The position numbers were made by a program, and so were the translations under genes. 36,545 nt of DNA from Micromonospora sp. MW-13. GTDB taxonomy: Bacteria > Actinomycetota > Actinomycetes > Mycobacteriales > Micromonosporaceae. A model generated the notes under the pieces. The model was not told the DNA's origin. It was given only the letters and a program-made list of their open reading frames with translations, and did no database searches. The DNA lies in the NCBI RefSeq assembly GCF_003434305.1, contig NZ_QKKX01000019.1, positions 1 through 36,545 of the forward strand, written 5' to 3'. Positions 14,902-23,771 of this stretch are shown piece after piece (the stretch's first letter is position 1; the number at the start of each line of letters is the position of its first letter).

Positions 14902-17493
14902 ATGACCGCGCCGGAGCACGGGTCGGGCAGCCCGGTCCGACCGTCGGATCCCACTGAGTCGATCGCGCGACGGGTGCTGATCGTCTCGGCTGACATCGGG
15001 GGCGGGCACGACGCCACCGGCCGGGCGCTCGAGGAACGCGTCCACGGGCTCTGGCCGGGCAGCCGGGTAGGCTGGGTGGACACCCTCGACGCGATGGGCC
15101 CGGGGGTCGGTCCGACCTTTCGTCACACCTACCTGACCAACGTCGCGGCGACGCCCTGGTTGTACGAGTTCTTCTGGTCCTCGCTGTGGCGGCACCGGTG
15201 GTTCTCCGACGCCTCGAAGTGGTTCACCGGATCCTGGGCCGGCCGCCGGCTCGCCCCGGTCATCGAGGCGTTCGACCCGGACCTGATCCTCTCCACCTAT
15301 CCGCTGGGCAGTGCCGGGCTGGCCTGGTTACGCCGCCACCGTGGTCTCGGCGTACCGGTCGGAGCCTGGGTGTCCGACTTCGCCCCGCACCCGTTCTGGG
15401 TGTATTCCCAGCTGGATCTGGGGGTGGTGGTGCACCCGGCGGCGCTGCCGGTGGCGGCGGTCGCCGCCCCTGGCGCGGCGCTCGGGGTCTGCGCGCCGCC
15501 GGTGCTCGCGCGGTTCCGGCCGGGCGCCCGGGCCGACGCCGCCCGGCGCTGTGGTCTCGACCCGGACCGCAAGGCGGTGGTGGTCGCCTGCGGCTCCTAC
15601 AGCCTGGGCTCGGTCGAAGAGGCAATCGCCCCGCTGGTCGACATCGGCGACGCGGTGCAGGTGGTCGCGGTCTGCGGACGCAACGAACAACTGGCCGACC
15701 GGTTGGCACGCCTGGACGCCCCGCCCGGGCGGCTGCTGGTGCGGACCTGGGTCGACGACATGCCCACGCTGCTGCGGGCCGCGCACCTGCTGGTCACCAA
15801 CGCGGGCGGAGCGACCGCTCTGGAGGCGTGGGCCACCGGCACGCCGATGGTGATGTACCGGCCGATCGCCGCGCACGGCGTGGCCAACGCGGCGTTGATG
15901 ACCGCCGTCGGGCTGGCCGAGGTGGCTCGCGACCCGGCCGCGCTGGTCGCCGTCGTCCGCTCCCGGTTGGTCGGCCCGCACCCGCCCCACCCGCTGCTTG
16001 CGCCGTCCCACCCATACCTGCCGGACCTCGGGCTGGCGGCCGTCGCCGGCGCGCGGTCGTCGGTCGAGGCACCGCAACCCGACGGGGAGCGCCCGACCGA
16101 CACGGCAAGCTGGCCGCTACGCCCGCAGGACGCGTTCTTCCGGTACGTGCAGTCGGCCACGGTGGCGCAACAGATCGGTGTGGTGCTGGAATTCGGGCCC
16201 CGGCCCGACGGGACAGAACTCACCTGCGCGGAACTGGCCGCGCTGCTGGCGCGGCGGCTACCCGCCATCACCACCCTGCGCCGCCGACTGGTGAGCCGGG
16301 GGCGGGGGCGCCGGCCCGGCTGGGTGGTCGACCGGCACGTCGATCCCGCCGCCCACCTGACCGAGGTGCGGGTCGTGCCCGGCGACGACGGCAGCGCCGC
16401 CGTGGACCGGTTCTGGTCCGAACCGCTGGCCCTGGACCGGCCGCCCTGGCAGATCATGCTGGTCGGCGGACTCCCCGACGGCCGTACCCGGATAGCGGTC
16501 AAACTGCACCACTGCCTCGGCGACGGGATGTCGGTGATCGGGGTTCTGCAACGGCTGCTCGACCCGGCCACCACCCGCCCCGTGAAACCGGGCGGGCATG
16601 CGCCGGGCCGGGACCGGGCGGTGCCGGGTGACCGGGTCCGGCACCCGGCACGCTGGGTCGCTCGCACCACACGCGGGCTGGCCCGCCTGGTCGGGCAGGG
16701 CCGGGCCCCGGCCACCGTGCTCAACCGCCCGCTCGGCTCACCGCGCCGGCTCATGGTCACCGCTACCCTGCCCGCCGCCGAGGTGTCCCGCGCGGCACGC
16801 ACCTGCCAGGCGCACGCCAGCGAAGTCATGCTGGCGCTGACCGCCGGGGCGCTGGGTCGGGTCCACCCGGAGCCGGCGCCGCCCCGGTTGCGGGCGATGT
16901 TCGCGGTCTCCCACACCCCCCGGCGGCGGGCACCCACGCAGGGAAACTGGACCGGTGCCGTCACGCTCGACCTCCCAGTGCGACGTATCCCGCCCCGAAT
17001 CCGGGTCGCCATGGTCCGGCAGTCGCTGCGCACCGCGCTGCGAAGCGGGGAACCCGAGGCGGCCGGCCTGGTCATGCGGGCGATGGGCGCGCTGCCCGCG
17101 CCGCTGCACGCCGCCCTGGCCCGACGGTTCTACAACAGCCGGCACCTCAACGTGATCGTCTCCTACGTCCCGGCCCTGATGCGCCCGCAGGTGCTGGCCG
17201 GCGCGCCGCTCACGGCGGCCACCCCGGTGGTGGCGCTCGCTGAGGGGGTTCCTATCGGAGTCGGTGTGCTGCGCTTCGGCGACACCCTCAACGTCGGCGT
17301 GCTGCTGGACGGGTCGCTGGCCGACACCGGCCCCGCATTCGTCGCCGCCCTGCACGCCGAGCTGGCCCAACTGCTCGCCGAGGCCGACAGCGCGCCGGTC
17401 ACCGACGAGCGGCCGGTCGACGTTTCGGCGGTGGGCGGTTCTGGCCCGCCCCGGCGCGGGCCAACGCCACCGGGGCCCCCGCGGTGCGGCTGA
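14902..17493 (+). CDS. glycosyltransferase (MGDG-synthase/GT28 type) fused to WS/DGAT acyltransferase
   Basis: The 863-residue protein has two enzymes in one chain. The first (to about residue 380) is a GT-B glycosyltransferase like monogalactosyldiacylglycerol synthase: VLIVSADIGGGHDATGRAL near the start, SDFAPHPFWVY, and the donor-site block LVTNAGGATALEAWATGTPM. The second (about 405-850) is a wax-ester synthase/diacylglycerol acyltransferase with the catalytic HHxxxDG motif as HHCLGDG (about 536-542), LDRPPWQIMLVGGL before it, and NVIVSYVP near the C-terminus. The product would be a glycosylated, acylated lipid made at the membrane. The next gene overlaps by ten bases. ATG 14902 is chosen; GTG 14875 is possible. 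Fusion is read directly from one uninterrupted frame. Confidence 0.88.
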   Translation: MTAPEHGSGSPVRPSDPTESIARRVLIVSADIGGGHDATGRALEERVHGLWPGSRVGWVDTLDAMGPGVGPTFRHTYLTNVAATPWLYEFFWSSLWRHRWFSDASKWFTGSWAGRRLAPVIEAFDPDLILSTYPLGSAGLAWLRRHRGLGVPVGAWVSDFAPHPFWVYSQLDLGVVVHPAALPVAAVAAPGAALGVCAPPVLARFRPGARADAARRCGLDPDRKAVVVACGSYSLGSVEEAIAPLVDIGDAVQVVAVCGRNEQLADRLARLDAPPGRLLVRTWVDDMPTLLRAAHLLVTNAGGATALEAWATGTPMVMYRPIAAHGVANAALMTAVGLAEVARDPAALVAVVRSRLVGPHPPHPLLAPSHPYLPDLGLAAVAGARSSVEAPQPDGERPTDTASWPLRPQDAFFRYVQSATVAQQIGVVLEFGPRPDGTELTCAELAALLARRLPAITTLRRRLVSRGRGRRPGWVVDRHVDPAAHLTEVRVVPGDDGSAAVDRFWSEPLALDRPPWQIMLVGGLPDGRTRIAVKLHHCLGDGMSVIGVLQRLLDPATTRPVKPGGHAPGRDRAVPGDRVRHPARWVARTTRGLARLVGQGRAPATVLNRPLGSPRRLMVTATLPAAEVSRAARTCQAHASEVMLALTAGALGRVHPEPAPPRLRAMFAVSHTPRRRAPTQGNWTGAVTLDLPVRRIPPRIRVAMVRQSLRTALRSGEPEAAGLVMRAMGALPAPLHAALARRFYNSRHLNVIVSYVPALMRPQVLAGAPLTAATPVVALAEGVPIGVGVLRFGDTLNVGVLLDGSLADTGPAFVAALHAELAQLLAEADSAPVTDERPVDVSAVGGSGPPRRGPTPPGPPRCG

Positions 17494-18233
17494 CCGGTGC
17501 CGTAGTCCTGGTCACCGGAGCGTCGTCGGGTATCGGCGCCGCCCTCGTCCGGCGGCTGGCCGACGCGGGAAGTCAGGTCTTGGCCGCCGGCCGGGATCCC
17601 GAGCGGCTGGCCCGGCTCGCCGCCGAGACCGGCGTCACCGTGCTGCTGACCGACCTGACCCGGCCCGGCGCCGGCCGGGAGCTGGCCGAGCGGGCACTGG
17701 CCCGGTACGCCCGGGTGGACGTGCTGGTCAACAACGCCGGAGTCGGCTGGGCCGGCCCGTTCGCCGGGATGGCCGACCCGCTTGCCGACGAGCTGCTCGC
17801 GGTGAACCTGCGCGCGCCGATCGAGCTGACCCGGGCGTTGCTGCCCGGGATGTGCCACCACGGCGGCCACCTGGTCTTCGTCGGGTCGATCGCCGGGCGA
17901 CTCGGGGTGGCCGGGGAAGCGGTCTACGCGGCCACCAAGGCCGGGCTGGACGCCTTCGCCGAGAGTCTCCGGCTGGAACTGTCCGGTTGTGGGGTGACCG
18001 TCAGCACGCTCGTGCCCGCGGTGGTGGACACCCCGTTCTTCGTCCGCCGGGGCCAGCCGTACCGGCGCCGCCGACCCCGACCGCTGCCACCGGAGCGGGT
18101 GGCCGCCGCGCTGACCGACGCGATCGTCCGGAACCACACCGAGGTATACGTCCCGAACTGGCTGCGCCTACCGGTGGCGGTACACGGGCTACTGCCCGCA
18201 CTGTACCGGCGCCTGGCCGCCCGGTTCGGGTGA
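17484..18233 (+). CDS. short-chain dehydrogenase/reductase (SDR)
   Basis: This 249-residue classical SDR has the cofactor motif TGASSGIG (11-18), NNAG (83-86), Ser135 in FVGSIAG, and the catalytic YAATK (Tyr148, Lys152). AAGRDPERL after strand 2 suggests NADP(H). The C-terminal 40 residues are basic and hydrophobic (VPNWLRLPVAVHGLLPALYRR), which may attach it to the membrane as in lipid-modifying SDRs. It starts at GTG 17484, overlapping the fusion gene, so the two are translationally coupled. A likely role is oxidising or reducing a hydroxyl or keto group on the same lipid; substrate unknown. Confidence 0.92.
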   Translation: MRLTGAVVLVTGASSGIGAALVRRLADAGSQVLAAGRDPERLARLAAETGVTVLLTDLTRPGAGRELAERALARYARVDVLVNNAGVGWAGPFAGMADPLADELLAVNLRAPIELTRALLPGMCHHGGHLVFVGSIAGRLGVAGEAVYAATKAGLDAFAESLRLELSGCGVTVSTLVPAVVDTPFFVRRGQPYRRRRPRPLPPERVAAALTDAIVRNHTEVYVPNWLRLPVAVHGLLPALYRRLAARFG

Positions 18234-18243
18234 ACCGGGCGCT

Positions 18244-18270
18244 CGGCGGTAGCGCGGGCCTCAGCCGCCG
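18244..18270. terminator. possible bidirectional terminator hairpin
   Basis: CGGCGG (18244-18249) pairs with CCGCCG (18265-18270) across a 15-base loop, between the convergent SDR and hpnH genes and partly inside the end of hpnH. The stem is short and has no T-run, so this is tentative. Confidence 0.3.
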
Positions 18271-19265
18271 CGTACCGCCCGCAGCGACTGCCGCAGCGAG
18301 GACATCGTCGCCAACACCGCAGTCGGCTCGTGCCCGCAGTGCGCCATGCAGTTCGCGCAGCGGGCGTCGCGACCCCGGCCGTAGCTGTTCCAGTCGGTGG
18401 AGTCCAGCAACTCCCGGTAGGTGGTGGTGTACCCGTCGGCCATCAGGTAACAGGGTCGCTGCCAGCCCAGCAGCGAGTACGACGGGATGGCCCATGCGGT
18501 GCAGGAAAAGTCCATCCGGCCTTCCAGGAAGTCCAGGAACAGCGGCGAGTGGTTGAGCCGCCAGCGGGCCCGCCGGCCACCCGCGAAGGCCTTGCGGAAC
18601 AGCTCCCTGGTCTCCGTGACGCCCAGGAAGTGGTCCTGGTTCGGCGCCTTCTCGTAGGCGTACGCCGGGGAGATCATCATCTCGTCCACCCGCAGGTCGT
18701 CGTTGAGGTAGTCGAGCACCTCGATGACGGTCTGCGGGGTGTCGGTGTTGAAGAAGGTGGTGTTGGTGGTAACCCGGAAGCCACGCCGCTGGGCCTCCCG
18801 TACGGCCGCCACCGCGGCGTCGAAGACGCCGTCCTTGCACACCGCCGCGTCGTGCCGCTCGCGCAGGCCGTCGATGTGCACGGTGAAGGCGAAGTACGGC
18901 GACGGCCGGAACCTGTCGATCTTCTTGGGCAGCAGGACCGCGTTGGTGCAGAGGAAGACGTACTTCTTCCGGTGCACCAGTTCGGCAACCAGGGTGTCGA
19001 TCTCGGGATGCATGAGGGGCTCACCGCCCGCGATGGAGATCATCGGCGCTCCGCACTCCTCCACGGCGGCCAGTGCCTGTTCCACCGGCATCCGGCGCTT
19101 CAGCAGGCTCGCCGGCTGTTGGATCTTGCCGCAGCCGGCGCACTTGAGGTTGCAGGCGAACAACGGCTCCAGCTCCAGTAGCAGCGGAAACCGTTTCCGG
19201 CCGCGCAGCTTCTGTTCGATCAGGTAACTGGCGATCCGCAGGCTCTGGCGCACGGGCATGCTCAC
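18261..19265 (-). CDS. hpnH: adenosyl-hopene transferase HpnH (radical SAM)
   Basis: The 334-residue enzyme joins a 5'-deoxyadenosyl radical to diploptene, giving adenosylhopane, the first side-chain step for C35 hopanoids. The radical-SAM cluster is CNLKCAGC (Cys38, 42, 45), followed by the GGEP motif in ISIAGGEPLMHPEI. Also seen are CTNAVLLPKKI, FTVHIDGLRERHD, and a C-terminal cysteine set ARCANCMAHCGHEP typical of HpnH (DUF3463 region). It starts at GTG 19265 with a four-base GTGA overlap with the upstream fusion gene; an ATG at 19259 is also possible. It is the last gene of the hopanoid operon. Confidence 0.97.
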   Translation of the reverse strand: MSMPVRQSLRIASYLIEQKLRGRKRFPLLLELEPLFACNLKCAGCGKIQQPASLLKRRMPVEQALAAVEECGAPMISIAGGEPLMHPEIDTLVAELVHRKKYVFLCTNAVLLPKKIDRFRPSPYFAFTVHIDGLRERHDAAVCKDGVFDAAVAAVREAQRRGFRVTTNTTFFNTDTPQTVIEVLDYLNDDLRVDEMMISPAYAYEKAPNQDHFLGVTETRELFRKAFAGGRRARWRLNHSPLFLDFLEGRMDFSCTAWAIPSYSLLGWQRPCYLMADGYTTTYRELLDSTDWNSYGRGRDARCANCMAHCGHEPTAVLATMSSLRQSLRAVRGG

Positions 19266-20824
19266 GGCTGGCGTACCTCCTTGGGAAGGGTGAAGCTGAC
19301 GTCCTCGACGGCTGTGGTGTGCTCGTTCACCTCCCGCGCACCGAGCGCGGTGAGTGCCGCGACGAGCTCGTCGACCAGGCCGGGCGGTGCCGATGCGCCG
19401 GCGGTCACCCCGACCGTTGTCGCGCCGGCCAGCCAGCGCAGGTCCACGCCGCCCACGTCGTCGACCAGGTGGGAACGCGCGTCGGCCCGCTCGGCGACCT
19501 CGACCAGCCGACGGGAGTTGGAGGAGTTGGTCGAGCCGACCACCAGCACGACGTCGGCCCGCTCGGCGACCGCGGTGATCGCCCCCTGCCGGTTCGTGGT
19601 GGCGTAGCAGATGTCGTCGGAGCCGGGCCCGGTCAGCGCCGGGAAGCGCTGGCGCAGCGTGTCGACGATCCCCGCCGCCTCGTCCACCGCCAGCGTGGTC
19701 TGCACCAGGTAGGACACCCGGGACGGGTCGGTCACCTGCACCGTCTCGGCGGCGGCCGCGTCCGGCACCAGCCGGATCCGCTCGGGCGCCTCGCCGAGAG
19801 TGCCCTCGGTCTCCTCGTGGCCAGCGTGCCCGATCAGCAGCACCGTGTCGCCCCGGCCGGCGAACCGGCGCGCCTCGGCGTGCACCTTGGTCACCAGGGG
19901 GCAGGTGGCGTCGATCACCGGCAGGTGCCGGTCGGCGGCCTCCCGGCGCACCGCGGGAGCCACTCCGTGCGCGGAGAAGATGGTGAGCGAACCGTCGGGG
20001 ACCTCGTCGAGTTCGTCCACGAAGACCGCGCCACGGGCCTGCAGGTCGGCCACGACCCGGGCGTTGTGCACGATCTGCTTACGGACGTAGATCGGCGGCC
20101 CGTGCCGTCGCAACGCCTGGTCCACCACCGCGATCGCCCGTTCCACCCCGGCGCAGAACGAGCGGGGCGAGGCCAGCAGGACCTGGTCGACGCTGCCTGC
20201 CGCCGCCGCCCACTCGGCCAGTGCCGCTGCCACCGCGGACAGCACCCGCAGGGCGGTGCGGATCCGGCGCAGCGTGGCCGGTCGGTACAGCGGTCCGGTT
20301 GCGGTGTCGGCGACCACCCGGACGCAGGCGGTCGGCCGGTCGCCGCATCCGCCCAGCAGCCACGCCGACTCCAGGTCGGCGACCAGCGCGCCGGTCCCGG
20401 CCAGCCGGGCCCTGGCCGCGCCATCGACCAGTCGGGTCGTGGTCAGCACCGGACCGAGGTGCACCCGCAGCCCGCGGCGGCGCAGCGCGGCGGCGAGCAG
20501 GGCGGCGGCCGGCATCGGCAGCACCTGCGGTCCTGGTCGTCCGGCGCGCGGGTCGGTGCGGACCTCGGTGGCCACCACGACGTCGCCTGGGGCCAGCCCG
20601 GGCACCAGCCCACCGCCGATACCGGCGACCGCGACCGGGGTCGTCCCGGTCGGCCGGGTGGCGGCGGCCGACCGGGCGCGGCGCGCTCCGGTGCCAGTAA
20701 GCCGCAGCGCCGGCCACCGTCCCGGGTCGAGGCCGGTCAGCCCTCGCCGCAGCGCCGTCGCCTCCAGCCGCATCGGCGCGTACAGGGTCCAGGCCAGACC
20801 GGCGGACGTTGCTGGCTCGGTCAC
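19262..20824 (-). CDS. ispH: fused HpnG-like nucleosidase and IspH (HMBPP reductase)
   Basis: One 520-residue chain holds two enzymes. Residues 1-210 look like the nucleoside phosphorylase/MTA nucleosidase fold of HpnG: VAGIGGGLVPGLAPGDVVVA (67-86) and the active-site VADLESAWL (148-156). HpnG removes adenine from adenosylhopane. Residues 213-520 are IspH/LytB, with the three Fe-S cysteines at C224 (SFCAGVERA), C308 (DATCPLV) and C406 (DDICYATTNRQ), and His in KQIVHN and SAHGV. IspH makes IPP and DMAPP. GTG 20824 overlaps the shc stop as GTGA. The first domain is shorter and more diverged than usual, so its activity is less certain than IspH's. Confidence 0.93.
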   Translation of the reverse strand: MTEPATSAGLAWTLYAPMRLEATALRRGLTGLDPGRWPALRLTGTGARRARSAAATRPTGTTPVAVAGIGGGLVPGLAPGDVVVATEVRTDPRAGRPGPQVLPMPAAALLAAALRRRGLRVHLGPVLTTTRLVDGAARARLAGTGALVADLESAWLLGGCGDRPTACVRVVADTATGPLYRPATLRRIRTALRVLSAVAAALAEWAAAAGSVDQVLLASPRSFCAGVERAIAVVDQALRRHGPPIYVRKQIVHNARVVADLQARGAVFVDELDEVPDGSLTIFSAHGVAPAVRREAADRHLPVIDATCPLVTKVHAEARRFAGRGDTVLLIGHAGHEETEGTLGEAPERIRLVPDAAAAETVQVTDPSRVSYLVQTTLAVDEAAGIVDTLRQRFPALTGPGSDDICYATTNRQGAITAVAERADVVLVVGSTNSSNSRRLVEVAERADARSHLVDDVGGVDLRWLAGATTVGVTAGASAPPGLVDELVAALTALGAREVNEHTTAVEDVSFTLPKEVRQP

Positions 20825-22764
20825 GGCACCACCTCGGCGGTCAGGCCGCTCCGCGCGTTCAGGATCCGGCCAAGCGCGCTGATCGGAAAGACCAGCCGGT
20901 ACATGCCGTAGTTGATGTAGAAGTCGCCGGGGAAGCCGGTCCCGGTGTAGTGCGGCTCGTCCCAGCCGCCGTCCGCGCGCTGGGTGTCGACCAGCCAGCG
21001 CACCCCGCACTGGGCCGGCTCGCCGGAGCCGTGCCCGGCGGCGTGCAGCGCGAGCAGCGCCCAGGCGGTCTGCGACGCGGTGGACTCGCCCCGCCCGATC
21101 CAGGACGGGTCCCGGTATGAGCGCAGGTCCTCGCCCCATCCGCCGTCTGGGTTCTGGTGCGCCAGCAGCCAGTCGACCGCCGCCCGGATCGCCGGGTGGC
21201 CGGGCTTGACCCCGGCAGCCACCAGGGCGGGCACCACCGCCCCGGTGCCGTAGACGTGGTTGGCGCCCCAGCGGCCGAACCAGGAACCGTCCGGCTCCTG
21301 GGCCCGCAGCAGCCACTGCACGCCGCGGCGTACCGGTGGCGTGCCGGCGAAGTTCTCCGCCGCGAGCGCCTCGACGATGTGCGCGGTCACGTCCGCGCTG
21401 GGCGGGTCGATGACCTCGCCGAAGTCGCAGAACGGCAGATCGCCGACGATTGCCCGGGTGTTGTCGGCGTCGAAGGCGCCCCAGCCGCCATCGCGGCACT
21501 GCATGCCGAGCAGCCAGCGGGTGCCCCGCAGCACGGCGGCCTCCGCCGATACGCCGGTGCGCCGCAGCGCCATGATCACCTCGGCGGTGTCGTCGGTGTC
21601 GGCGTACCCGTCGTTGTGGAACTCGAAGGCCCAGCCGCCCACGGGGGTCGCCGGCCGGCGGACGGACCAGTCACCGCGCACCCGGATCTCCTCGTCGAGG
21701 AGCCACGTGCCGGCCCTGACCAGGGCGGGATGCCCGGCCGGCAGCCCGGCGTCCGACAGCGCGGTGACCGCGAGCGCGGTGTCCCACACCGGTGACTGGC
21801 ACGCCTCCAGCCAGCGAACCGGGCCGTCCTCGGTCTGCTCGCGCACCGTGAACCGCTCCAGCCCCTCCAGCCCGGCGCGGAGCACGGGGTGGTCCAGCGG
21901 ATAGCCGAGCAGGCGCAGCGCCATCAGCGAGTAGACCCATGGCGGCTGGATTCCGCCCCAGGAGCCGTCGGCCTCCTGGCGGGCCACGATCCACTCGGCG
22001 GCCCGGCGCAGCGCGTGTCGCCGTACCGGTCCCCGGGCGATCCGCTCGTAGCCGTTGGCGAGCCGGTCCAGCCGATGCAACACCCCGGCCCGGGACCGCA
22101 GCCGCGGCGGTCGCGGTGCTGCTGCGGGGGTGCGCAGTTCGTCGATGGTGAAGCCGAGGCCCCGCACCGGGCGCAGCGCACGGACGATGGACAGCGGGAC
22201 GATGGTCTGCCGGGCCCAGCACGCGAAGTCGTAGACGTTGAACGGCATCCAGTGCGGCAGCAGCACCAGCTCGGGCGGGACGGCCGGTAGCTGCGACCAG
22301 GGCCAGTGGCCGAACAGGGCCAGCCAGAACCGGGTGAACACCCGGCTCGCCGCCAGCCCGCCCCCGGCGCGGACGAACCGGGCCGCGGCCGCGAGATGCG
22401 GCGCGTCGGGGGTGTCTCCGGCCAACCGTAGGGCCAGGTACGCCTCGATGGTGGTGGAGAGGCTTCCCGGCCCGCCATGGAAGGTGGCCCACGAGCCGTC
22501 CGGGCGCTGCTGGGAGCGGATCCACCGGGCCGACTCGGCGGTCTGCTCGGCGGTCCGGATGCCCAGGAACTGCCGCAGCAGCAGGTCCTCGGCGTCCATG
22601 GTGACGTTCGTGGCCAGGTTCCCCTTCCACCAGCCGGCGTCGTCCTGCAGCCCGAGCAGGTGCTCCCGGGCCCGGCGCAGGGCCGCCCGGGCCGGGTCGG
22701 ACGTCGTCCCGCCCGCCTGGGTCGTGGTGGTGGGCTTCGGCTTCGACGACAGCAGCTCGGTCAT
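20821..22764 (-). CDS. shc: squalene-hopene cyclase
   Basis: The 647-residue class II terpene cyclase converts squalene to hopene/hopanol at the membrane. The protonating DXDD motif is DTDD at about 389-392, and several QW repeats are seen: QRPDGSWATF, QEADGSWGG, QCRDGGWGAFD, QEPDGSWFG, QNPDGGWGED and QRADGGWDE. FYINYGMYRLVFPISALGR near the end is typical. Length is normal for bacterial enzymes. ATG at 22764 overlaps the upstream stop by one base (TGATG), so translation is coupled. Active-site motifs appear complete. Confidence 0.98.
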   Translation of the reverse strand: MTELLSSKPKPTTTTQAGGTTSDPARAALRRAREHLLGLQDDAGWWKGNLATNVTMDAEDLLLRQFLGIRTAEQTAESARWIRSQQRPDGSWATFHGGPGSLSTTIEAYLALRLAGDTPDAPHLAAAARFVRAGGGLAASRVFTRFWLALFGHWPWSQLPAVPPELVLLPHWMPFNVYDFACWARQTIVPLSIVRALRPVRGLGFTIDELRTPAAAPRPPRLRSRAGVLHRLDRLANGYERIARGPVRRHALRRAAEWIVARQEADGSWGGIQPPWVYSLMALRLLGYPLDHPVLRAGLEGLERFTVREQTEDGPVRWLEACQSPVWDTALAVTALSDAGLPAGHPALVRAGTWLLDEEIRVRGDWSVRRPATPVGGWAFEFHNDGYADTDDTAEVIMALRRTGVSAEAAVLRGTRWLLGMQCRDGGWGAFDADNTRAIVGDLPFCDFGEVIDPPSADVTAHIVEALAAENFAGTPPVRRGVQWLLRAQEPDGSWFGRWGANHVYGTGAVVPALVAAGVKPGHPAIRAAVDWLLAHQNPDGGWGEDLRSYRDPSWIGRGESTASQTAWALLALHAAGHGSGEPAQCGVRWLVDTQRADGGWDEPHYTGTGFPGDFYINYGMYRLVFPISALGRILNARSGLTAEVVP

Positions 22765-23771
22765 CAATGGTCCCGTCCGGTGGTGAAGGTGGCGATACAG
22801 GCGAATTCGTCGCGTACGTCGTCGGGAAGGTCGAGCGCGTCGAGTTCCGCCCGTGCCCGCTCCGTCTCCTGCGCTGCCCGCTGCGCGGTCCAGTCCCGGG
22901 CGCCGGTCGCCTCGATCAGCGCGCTCACGCGGGCCACGTCCTCGTCGGTCAGTGGCTGCGGCGACCGGTACCGCTCGGCCAGGGCCCGGCCGGCGGCCTG
23001 ACCGCTGGTCACCGCCCGTACGACCGGGATGCTCCGCTTGCGTGCCCGCAGGTCCGAGCCGACCGGCTTGCCGGTCCGTCGCGGGTCCCCCCAGATGCCC
23101 AGCAGGTCGTCGACGAGCTGGAAGGCCAGTCCGAGGTGGCGTCCGAAGCGGGACAGTCCGTCGATCAGGTTCGGTGGACCGCCGCGGAGAATCGCGCCCA
23201 GGGCACACGCGCCGGCCAGCAACGCGGCCGTCTTCTGCTCCGCCATCCGCAGGCACTCGTCGAGAGTGACGTCGTCGCGCCGCTCGAAGTCCAGGTCGGC
23301 CGCCTGACCGGCGACCAGGGCCCGGATGTCCAGCGCGAGCCGTCGGGCGGCCGGGCAACCCCCGGGGGTCTCGACGAGCGCCTCGTAGGCCAACCCGATC
23401 AGGGCGTCGCCGGCCAGGATGGCCGGGCCGACCCCGAACACGGTCCACGCGGTCGGCCGGTGGCGGCGCTCGGTGTCGCCGTCCATCAGGTCGTCGTGCA
23501 GCAGGGAGAAGTTGTGCGCCAGTTCCACGGCGGCGGCGGCAGGCACCCCGGCGGTCGGCTCGGCGCCGGTGGCCCGGGCCGACAGCAGCGCCAGCGCCGG
23601 ACGTAGTCCCTTGCCGTGGCTGGCGGCGGGTGACCCGTCCGCGTCCCAGTAGCCGAGCTGGTAGCCCCCGACCAGGCGGTTGCCCGGATCCAGCCGGTCC
23701 AGTAGGGCACAGATCGCCGGCTTGACCAAGGTCTGGATCTGCTCCATGTCGCGGCTGCGTGCGACGGTCAT
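22764..23771 (-). CDS. polyprenyl diphosphate synthase (probable farnesyl diphosphate synthase)
   Basis: The 335-residue trans-prenyltransferase has the first Asp-rich motif DDLMD (93-97, in LLHDDLMDGDTERRHRPT) and the second motif DDLLGIWGD (221-229), both binding the magnesium-diphosphate substrates. GKGLRP near residue 53-58 is the usual IPP-binding segment. In hopanoid operons this enzyme supplies farnesyl diphosphate to HpnC/HpnD; chain length cannot be read from the sequence here, and geranylgeranyl diphosphate is possible. ATG 23771 overlaps the hpnE stop as ATGA. Confidence 0.93.
   Translation of the reverse strand: MTVARSRDMEQIQTLVKPAICALLDRLDPGNRLVGGYQLGYWDADGSPAASHGKGLRPALALLSARATGAEPTAGVPAAAAVELAHNFSLLHDDLMDGDTERRHRPTAWTVFGVGPAILAGDALIGLAYEALVETPGGCPAARRLALDIRALVAGQAADLDFERRDDVTLDECLRMAEQKTAALLAGACALGAILRGGPPNLIDGLSRFGRHLGLAFQLVDDLLGIWGDPRRTGKPVGSDLRARKRSIPVVRAVTSGQAAGRALAERYRSPQPLTDEDVARVSALIEATGARDWTAQRAAQETERARAELDALDLPDDVRDEFACIATFTTGRDH

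Noticed and set aside
19319..20911. 530-residue plus-strand open frame opposite ispH
   Set aside because: His/Arg/Gly/Val-rich antisense shadow of the fusion gene.
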